Positions 6,036 through 10,542 of a stretch of DNA of 10,542 nucleotides are shown piece by piece. This DNA comes from JAWWPY01 sp964412845 (GTDB taxonomy: Bacteria; Actinomycetota; Actinomycetes; Streptosporangiales; Streptosporangiaceae). The stretch lies in contig CAYPQM010000196.1 in the NCBI GenBank assembly GCA_964412845.1, positions 1 to 10,542 of the forward strand, read 5' to 3'. Both the position numbers and the translations under genes were made by a program. Below the pieces are notes generated by a model. The model ran no database searches and had not been told where the DNA came from. It saw nothing but the letters and a program-made list of their open reading frames with translations. The stretch's first letter is position 1. Each line of letters begins with the position of its first letter.

Positions 6036-6809
6036 GTGGTCGTAGCCAACTGTCCCCCGAGGGCGAGCGCGCCGGCGATGGCTCGCTTCGAACCGGGTCA
6101 TCCCGGGGATGTATCCTCCCGCCCATACGGTCGACGTCCGTGGCCGGTGACGGAGATCTCCGAGGGGGTGGGTCCGGTCCCAGAGACACTCGAGGAGCGA
6201 AGCGAGCGCTTCGAGCAGGATGTGCTGCCTTACCTGGATCAGCTCTACTCGGCCGGCATGCGGATGACCCGCAACGCCGCGGACGCCGAGGACCTGGTGC
6301 AGGAGACGTTCGCCAAGGCGTACGCGTCCTTCCACCAGTTCCAGCCCGGCACGAATCTGAAAGCGTGGCTGTTCCGGATCCTCACCAACACCTTCATCAA
6401 CACCTACCGCAAGAAGCAGCGTGAGCCGCAGCGGTCAGGCGCGGAGGAGGTCGAGGACTGGCAGCTGGCGAGGGCCGCGTCGCACACGTCCTCCGGGCTG
6501 AAGTCGGCCGAGGCGGAGGCGCTGGAACGGCTGCCCGACTCCGACGTGAAGCGCGCCCTGCAGGCGCTGCCGGAGGAATTCCGGATCGCGGTCTATCTGG
6601 CCGACGTGGAGGGCTTCGCCTACAAGGAGATCGCCGACATCATGGGCACGCCGATCGGCACAGTGATGTCGCGGCTGCACCGCGGCCGCAGGCAACTGCG
6701 CGACCTGCTGCAGGACTATGCGGCCGAGCGCGGCCTGGTAAGGGCGGCATCGGCGACCGGACCCGACTCGTTGCAGGAGGGTCATGAGGCCGGGAGGGAC
6801 GCGACGTGA
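6036..6809 (+). CDS. sigR: ECF RNA polymerase sigma factor SigR (thiol-stress)
   Basis: Extracytoplasmic-function sigma factor of the SigR/SigH group, directing RNA polymerase to thiol-oxidative-stress genes. In numbering from GTG 6036 (257 aa), region 2 spans about 66-127 (LYSAGMRMTRNAADAEDLVQ, then WLFRILTNTFINTYRKKQRE) and region 4 about 170-228 (ALPEEFRIAVYLADVEGFAY, KEIADIMG, IGTVMSRLHRGRRQL). These blocks are the hallmark of the SigR subgroup. The core protein probably starts later, at GTG 6147 or GTG 6168 (MGPVPETLEERSERF). The longest form begins where the SigR promoter should start its transcript and adds about 44 residues with little homology. Streptomyces SigR is also known as a short stable form and an extended, unstable SigR' form. 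A weak housekeeping-like promoter (TTCGAA 6087, TATCCT 6112, 19-base spacer) could serve the short form. GTGA overlap with rsrA implies translational coupling. Confidence 0.95.
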   Translation: MVVANCPPRASAPAMARFEPGHPGDVSSRPYGRRPWPVTEISEGVGPVPETLEERSERFEQDVLPYLDQLYSAGMRMTRNAADAEDLVQETFAKAYASFHQFQPGTNLKAWLFRILTNTFINTYRKKQREPQRSGAEEVEDWQLARAASHTSSGLKSAEAEALERLPDSDVKRALQALPEEFRIAVYLADVEGFAYKEIADIMGTPIGTVMSRLHRGRRQLRDLLQDYAAERGLVRAASATGPDSLQEGHEAGRDAT

Positions 6810-7099
6810 GCTGCGGAAAGCCTCATGAAGTGCCCTGTAGTGAGGTACTTGAGCGGGTCTACTCCTATCTCGACGGGGAAGCCGACGATGCGGCGTGTGC
6901 GCAGATCCGCCAGCACCTCGACGAGTGCGGGCCCTGTCTGCGGGAGTACGGCCTGGAGGAGGCGGTGAAGCGCCTCGTGCACAAGCACTGCGGCCATGAC
7001 GCCGCGCCCGGCGAGCTCCGGGTGAAGGTGCTCACCCGCATCCGGCAGGTCCGGGCCACGCTGGAGATCACCGAGATCACTGAGATCAGCGCCGAATAA
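6806..7099 (+). CDS. rsrA: Zinc-binding redox-sensitive anti-sigma factor RsrA
   Basis: Cytoplasmic anti-sigma factor of the ZAS family that holds SigR while reduced and zinc-bound, and releases it when disulfides form. The 97-aa protein has Cys3, His7, Cys11, His37, Cys41 and Cys44 (H-x3-C-x2-C at 37-44) and Cys62, matching the positions reported for Streptomyces RsrA, including the redox-active Cys11, Cys44 and Cys62 and an extra Cys31. Position 61, Cys in S. coelicolor as I recall it, is His here. Start GTG 6806 overlaps the sigR TGA (GTGA) and follows GGGAGGG at 7 bases, so equimolar synthesis with SigR is expected. The C-terminal tail contains a short EIT repeat and looks disordered. Paired with sigR directly upstream, the assignment is strong. 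Confidence 0.96.
   Translation: MSCGKPHEVPCSEVLERVYSYLDGEADDAACAQIRQHLDECGPCLREYGLEEAVKRLVHKHCGHDAAPGELRVKVLTRIRQVRATLEITEITEISAE
7064..7090 (+). repeat. Three 9-base repeats at the rsrA 3' end
   Basis: GAGATCACC, GAGATCACT and GAGATCAGC follow one another and code for EIT-EIT-EIS just before the rsrA stop. Small slippage-type expansion in the non-conserved tail of RsrA, outside the zinc-binding core. Confidence 0.8.
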
Positions 7100-7141
7100 G
7101 CCCGCCGGGCAGCAGGTATGCGGCTCATTTTTATTACTTTC

Positions 7142-7159
7142 AGTGTTTAGCTAATCACT
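7142..7159. promoter_or_regulatory. AT-rich 18-base palindrome, candidate operator
   Basis: AGTGTTTAGCTAATCACT reads the same on both strands at 16 of 18 positions (central TTAGCTAA exact). It lies in the 139-base gap between rsrA and the first HD-domain gene, straight after the AT tract ATTTTTATTACTTT, in a genome where such composition is rare. The form and size suit a dimeric repressor or activator site. A hairpin terminator for rsrA is less likely because no U-run follows on the plus strand. Confidence 0.5.
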
Positions 7160-7221
7160 AAGTGTCGAGGCCCGGATTGGCCTACGCGGATCGGCGTTAT
7201 GGCGTTACCCTGAGTGTCGAG
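7158..7221 (+). repeat. Direct repeats CTRAGTGTCGAG before the HD-domain operon
   Basis: CTAAGTGTCGAG (7158-7169) and CTGAGTGTCGAG (7210-7221) match at 11 of 12 bases with starts 52 apart, roughly five helix turns, so both would face the same side of the DNA. Between them GGCGTTAT/GGCGTTAC (7193-7208) is a tandem 8-base repeat. They sit just upstream of the first HD gene and may bind a regulator. I cannot fix a -35/-10 pair in this gap. Confidence 0.5.
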
Positions 7222-7238
7222 TAAAACGCGTTAAGCGG

Positions 7239-8642
7239 ATGACTCAGGGGGGGTCCTTGGGCAGGCTCTCGCGGGCCGCGTGGCTCTATCTGGCTGCGGT
7301 GCTGGCGGCCGCCGCTGGCCTGCTGGCCGGCTCGCTGTACGTCCACCCGCGGCTGGACCTGGACTTCGGCCCGTGGATCTCGACGCTGCTGGTCCTGGCC
7401 ATCCTCTTCCTGGTCTGCGACTCCACGCCGACCACGCTCACCTCGCGCCAGTCCGCGTGGTCGCCCAGTTCATCGGCCACCCTGGCCGCGGTGGTGATGC
7501 TCGGCCCGCTGGGCGCGGCGCTGGTCGGCGCCACCTCCCTGCTCAGCATGCGCCGCGGGCTCTACGTCGCCCACCGGGCGTTCAACGCGGCGATGTACAC
7601 CCTGAGCGCGTTCGCGGCCGGCGCGACCTACCTCGCGTTCGGCGGGACGTTGGGCGTGCCGACCAAGCTGTCCTTCCCCGGGATCATCGCGCCGTTCGCC
7701 GCCGCCGCGGCGGCGCACGTCATCGTCAACCACGGCCTGCTGTCCGGGATGCTGCTGCTGCTTCCGCCGCCGGAGTCCGCCCGCCGGGCCCGGCTCGACG
7801 TGCACCTCCCGCTGCTGCTCGTCTCCGACCTGGGGTACGCGACGCTGGGCCTGCTCATCGCGGCGCTGTGGAGCCTGGTGAACCTCTTCGCCACGGTCCT
7901 GGTGCTGATCCCGCTGTTCGTCGCCCGCTGGGCGATCGGCCAGTTCGCCGCCCAGGAACGTGCCTACGGCGCGACCATGGCCGCGCTCTGCCAGGCCGTC
8001 GAGACCAAGGACTTCTACACCCGGGGGCACAGCGAGCGGGTGTCCAAGGGGGCGGCCATGCTGGCCCGCCAGGTCGGCATGCACGCCGAACGGGTCGAGG
8101 CGATCCGCTACGCGGGGATGCTGCACGACGTGGGCAAGCTGGGCGTGCCGACCAAGGTGCTGCAGAAAACGGGCCCGCTGACCGAGGAGGAACTGGCCGC
8201 CATCCAGCTCCACCCGATGCGCGGCCTGGAGATCGTGCGGCAGATCGGCTTCCTGGAGGAAGCGCTGGCCGGCATCATGCACCACCATGAGCGGATGGAC
8301 GGGAAGGGCTACCCGCTGGGCCTGGCCGCCGGCGAGATCCCCGAGTTCGCACGGGTTATCGCGGTGGCGGACGCGTTCGACTCGATGACCTCCACCCGCT
8401 CGTACCGCGGTGCCCGGCGGATCGACGAAGCGGTTGCCGAGCTGCGGAAGTGGTCAGGCACGCAGTTCGACCCGGTGATGGTGGACGCGTTCGTCATGGC
8501 GCTGGAGCGCGAGGGCTGGGATCGTCCCCATCCCGCGGTGGTGCCGCCCGAGTTCGCCGGGGGGATGGCCGCACAGGACCACGACGACCCCACCGCGCCG
8601 CTCCGGGTGGTCGAGAACCGCTTACCAGCGGGAGGGTCGTGA
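7239..8642 (+). CDS. Membrane-anchored HD-GYP domain phosphodiesterase
   Basis: HD-GYP proteins are metal-dependent phosphodiesterases that mostly hydrolyse cyclic di-GMP. This 467-aa protein has a hydrophobic N-terminal half with about six to seven membrane segments (approximately 13-34, 46-60, 79-100, 113-135, 148-175, 190-225) of no sensor family I recognise. A cytoplasmic HD-GYP domain follows at about 245-425. All signature residues are there: His264 (HSERVS), His296-Asp297 (LHDVGKLG), His325 (HPMRG), HHE at 349-351 and D-G-x-G-Y-P at 354-359, then the DAFDSMTSTRSYR block. It should therefore be active. Start ATG 7239 lacks a good ribosome site; TTG 7257 has a G-rich AGGGGGGG just before it and would remove six residues. 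It overlaps the next gene by GTGA, so the two are co-expressed. No GGDEF cyclase is in the window to name the substrate. Confidence 0.9.
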   Translation: MTQGGSLGRLSRAAWLYLAAVLAAAAGLLAGSLYVHPRLDLDFGPWISTLLVLAILFLVCDSTPTTLTSRQSAWSPSSSATLAAVVMLGPLGAALVGATSLLSMRRGLYVAHRAFNAAMYTLSAFAAGATYLAFGGTLGVPTKLSFPGIIAPFAAAAAAHVIVNHGLLSGMLLLLPPPESARRARLDVHLPLLLVSDLGYATLGLLIAALWSLVNLFATVLVLIPLFVARWAIGQFAAQERAYGATMAALCQAVETKDFYTRGHSERVSKGAAMLARQVGMHAERVEAIRYAGMLHDVGKLGVPTKVLQKTGPLTEEELAAIQLHPMRGLEIVRQIGFLEEALAGIMHHHERMDGKGYPLGLAAGEIPEFARVIAVADAFDSMTSTRSYRGARRIDEAVAELRKWSGTQFDPVMVDAFVMALEREGWDRPHPAVVPPEFAGGMAAQDHDDPTAPLRVVENRLPAGGS

Positions 8643-9919
8643 CAATACAGCAGCGCCCGGCGCGCCAGCCATCGTGGCAGTCCCTGGATTCCGGCCAGCT
8701 CCTGCTGCTGGCCGCCGCGGGCATGCTGCTCGTCGCGGCGGTGGCGCAGACCGCGGCCGTCGGGCTGACGCAGGCCCGGGCCGCGGTGGCGTTCGGCGCG
8801 CTCATCGCCTTCGGCGAGCTGCTCAGGCTCTCGCTGCCCGGCGATCGGGAGGCGGCCCCCATCGGCAGCGCGGGGGCATTCGGCTACGCGCTCGTCCTGC
8901 AGATCGGGTTCACCCAGGCACGTCAGCCCGCGCTCCAGGTCGTCGCCGTCGCGGCCATCGGCATGATCGTGGGGGCCCTGCCGCACCTGGCGGCCGGCCG
9001 CCCGGCCGGGGTGGCCGGGATGGCGGCGCGGCTTCTCGCGGTGGCGATTGTCGCCTTCGCGTTCCGGCCGCTCGCGGACATCACGATGCTGAGCGCCCGC
9101 GTCTGGGTGGCCATCGCGGTGATGGCCGGGCTGCTCGTCGTCGGCTGGTTCGCCGAATGCGTGATCAGGGCGCTGATCCGGGCCGACGCGCTGCGGGCCA
9201 AGTTCATGGTGGCTCTCGTCGACGAGATCCGGGTGCAGTGGCAGCTGGGCGCGGCGGTCGGGGCGTGCGCCATCCTCATCGCGCTGGCCGCCGACGAGAT
9301 GGGCCTCGTGGCCCTGGCCATCCTGATCGCACCGCTGCTGGTGACCCAGGTCGCGTTCCGCCGGTACGCCGGGATCCGCTCCACCTACCTGCAGACCGTC
9401 CGGGCCCTGGCCCGGGTCACCGAGGTCGGCGGGTACACCGAAGACGGCCACTCGCGCCGGGTCGGCACGCTCGCCGTGGCCGTGGGCCGGGAACTCGGCA
9501 TGAACGAGCCGGACCTGCTCGAACTGGAGTACGCCGCGCTCATGCACGACATCGGCCAGCTGTCGCTGACCGACCCGATTCCCGGCGGCGCCACCGTGCT
9601 CGTCTCGCCCGAGGACCAGCGGCGGATCGCCGAACTGGGAGCCGGAGTCATCCAGCAGGCAGGCGTCCTGGACCGGGTCGCGGAGATCGTGCGCTGCCAG
9701 GACCGCCCGTGGCGGGGCCCGGAGCCGGCCCCGCCACTCGGCAGCCGGATAATCCGGGCCGCCAACGCCTTCGACGATCTGGTGGGCGGGTCCGCCGACC
9801 GGGACCGCACCACGGCGGCGCTGGAACGGCTCAGGATCGACACCGTGGCGCACTACGATCCGCAGGTCGTGGCCGCGCTGAGCAAGGTCACCGACCGTCG
9901 GCATCCGGGGCGGCTGTAG
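8639..9919 (+). CDS. Membrane protein with degenerate HD/HD-GYP-like domain
   Basis: A 426-aa partner of the preceding HD-GYP protein. The N-terminal half is hydrophobic with about six to seven membrane segments (approximately 20-44, 48-66, 80-92, 98-118, 128-143, 155-172, 204-240). A cytoplasmic HD domain follows at about 250-415. His271 (HSRRVG) and His303-Asp304 (LMHDIGQLSL) are kept, as is the RIIRAANAFDDLV block. The HPMRG histidine is missing, and the HHE-x2-DGxGYP stretch of its neighbour corresponds to R-C-Q-D-R-P-W-R-G-P. The second half of the metal site is thus gone; activity on cyclic di-GMP is doubtful and a regulatory or altered role is likely. I chose GTG 8639 because it overlaps the upstream TGA (GTGA) and has GGGAGGG two bases before it; the frame is open further upstream, but that part only shadows the first gene. 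It probably arose by duplication of its neighbour's architecture. Confidence 0.85.
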   Translation: MTIQQRPARQPSWQSLDSGQLLLLAAAGMLLVAAVAQTAAVGLTQARAAVAFGALIAFGELLRLSLPGDREAAPIGSAGAFGYALVLQIGFTQARQPALQVVAVAAIGMIVGALPHLAAGRPAGVAGMAARLLAVAIVAFAFRPLADITMLSARVWVAIAVMAGLLVVGWFAECVIRALIRADALRAKFMVALVDEIRVQWQLGAAVGACAILIALAADEMGLVALAILIAPLLVTQVAFRRYAGIRSTYLQTVRALARVTEVGGYTEDGHSRRVGTLAVAVGRELGMNEPDLLELEYAALMHDIGQLSLTDPIPGGATVLVSPEDQRRIAELGAGVIQQAGVLDRVAEIVRCQDRPWRGPEPAPPLGSRIIRAANAFDDLVGGSADRDRTTAALERLRIDTVAHYDPQVVAALSKVTDRRHPGRL

Positions 9920-9928
9920 GCTTCGGCC

Positions 9929-10542
9929 GTGTTCGAGTCCGTCCTGGTGGCCAACCGCGGTGAGATCGCCAGGCGTGTGATCGCCACCGCGCGCCGGATG
10001 GGCATCGCGTCGGTCGCTGTCTACTCCGAGGCCGACGCCGAGCTGCCCTACGTGGCCGAGGCCGACCAGGCCGTGCCGATCGGGCCGGCCCCACCCGCGG
10101 ACAGCTACCTGGACATCGGCGCCGTCCTGGCCGCGGCCCGCAAGACCGGGGCCCAGGCCGTCCACCCTGGCTACGGCTTCCTGGCCGAGAACCCGGAGTT
10201 CGCGGCGCGAGTCGCCGCCGACGGCCTGACCTGGGTCGGGCCGCCCCCGCTGGCCATGGCGCAGATGGGCGACAAGATCAACGCCCGGAACCTGATGGCG
10301 CAGGCTGGCGTACCGGTAGCGGCGGGGACGGCCAGCCCGGTCACCGACGCTGACGACGCGGCCGCGCAGGCCCGGCGGATCGGCTACCCGGTCATGGTCA
10401 AGGCCGCGGCGGGCGGCGGCGGCATCGGGATGAGCGCGGCAGCGGGCGAACCGGAACTGCGGGCCGCGTTCGACACCGCGCGCTCGCGGGCGGAGCGGTT
10501 CTTCGGCAGCCCCGCGATCCTGCTGGAGCGCTACATAGCCCG
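9929..10542 (+). CDS. Biotin carboxylase / acyl-CoA carboxylase alpha subunit (5' part)
   Basis: Partial gene running off the right edge; 204 complete codons are present. The product is the ATP-dependent biotin carboxylase component of an acetyl- or propionyl-CoA-type carboxylase. Visible are the N-terminal domain opening VLVANRGEIARRV (5-17), HPGYGFLAEN at 79-88, MGDKINAR near 112 and the ATP-grasp glycine loop MVKAAAGGGGIGM at 156-168 with Lys158. The residue after the four glycines is usually Arg or Lys in this enzyme class and is Ile here. Start GTG 9929 is where family homology begins (MFESVLVANRG). It lies 9 bases after the stop of the second HD gene with no strong ribosome site, so co-transcription with the HD pair is likely. 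Whether biotin-carrier and carboxyltransferase domains follow cannot be seen. Confidence 0.93.
   Translation, partial: MFESVLVANRGEIARRVIATARRMGIASVAVYSEADAELPYVAEADQAVPIGPAPPADSYLDIGAVLAAARKTGAQAVHPGYGFLAENPEFAARVAADGLTWVGPPPLAMAQMGDKINARNLMAQAGVPVAAGTASPVTDADDAAAQARRIGYPVMVKAAAGGGGIGMSAAAGEPELRAAFDTARSRAERFFGSPAILLERYIA

Noticed and set aside
7099..7141. Intrinsic terminator after rsrA (GCCCGCCGGGC, then a distant T-rich tract)
   Set aside because: The stem is only four base pairs and the T-rich stretch begins about 20 bases later, so the canonical hairpin-plus-U-run arrangement is absent.
7280..8290. 336-codon open frame in another plus frame inside the first HD-GYP gene
   Set aside because: Arg/Ala/Gly/Pro-rich, no hydrophobic segments or motifs; the overlapping frame has complete HD-GYP signatures.
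8450..8638. N-terminal extension of the second HD gene to 8450
   Set aside because: The extra 63 residues are an Arg/Gly-rich shadow of the upstream gene; GTG 8639 has GGGAGGG before it and a GTGA overlap.
8309..10165. 618-codon minus-strand open frame opposite both HD genes and the carboxylase
   Set aside because: Composition is Asp/Gly/Arg/His/Gln-rich with no family motif; it mirrors the codon bias of the real plus-strand genes, which have clear motifs and coupled starts.

Overview
The window is high-GC, dense DNA with GTG starts, 4-base GTGA gene overlaps and a SigR/RsrA redox switch. This points to an actinomycete (Actinomycetota), close to the Streptomyces/Streptosporangium/Mycobacterium side of the phylum. 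The grouping SRAP protein, aroA, rsgA and a SigR/SigH-type sigma factor with its ZAS anti-sigma factor is also found together in mycobacteria (sigH-rshA ... SRAP-aroA-rsgA). This therefore looks like a conserved chromosomal neighbourhood, not a mobile island. I see no rRNA, tRNA, CRISPR array, transposase or phage gene.

Layout. (1) 84-1070, plus: an aldo/keto reductase. It converges on a minus-strand pair, aroA (2160-3512; EPSP synthase, shikimate pathway) and rsgA (1153-2196; ribosome-assembly GTPase), which overlap. The 82-base gap between the convergent genes holds a perfect 12-base palindrome and a 16-base direct repeat, one copy of which forms a hairpin. (2) 3710-4621, plus, divergent from aroA: an SRAP (HMCES/YedK) abasic-site shield with a small tandem-repeat insertion. 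It is followed by a short DksA/TraR-type zinc-finger protein (4697-5041). (3) 5038-5847, minus: a class I methyltransferase-like protein whose stop shares the tetranucleotide CTAG with the DksA-like gene. (4) 6001-7099, plus: a consensus SigR promoter, then sigR and rsrA, translationally coupled. (5) 7239-9919, plus: two coupled membrane-anchored HD-domain genes. The first has a complete HD-GYP motif set, and the second has kept the HD pair but lost the GYP-side histidines. (6) 9929 to the window end: the 5' part of a biotin carboxylase / acyl-CoA carboxylase alpha subunit, 9 bases after the second HD gene.

How it works together. The centre is an autoregulated thiol-oxidation circuit. RsrA carries the zinc/cysteine set that senses disulfide stress and releases SigR, and SigR should transcribe its own operon from the exact GGAAT-N18-GTTG element. 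The SRAP protein (DNA damage), RsgA (ribosome assembly) and DksA-like protein (RNA polymerase) are housekeeping or stress functions around it. The HD pair suggests cyclic-di-nucleotide turnover at the membrane by one active and one degenerate partner. The most unusual points are this active/degenerate HD pair, the SigR promoter that could give a leaderless N-terminally extended SigR, a probable CTG start for rsgA, the AT-rich palindrome and repeats before the HD pair, and the repeat element between the convergent genes.
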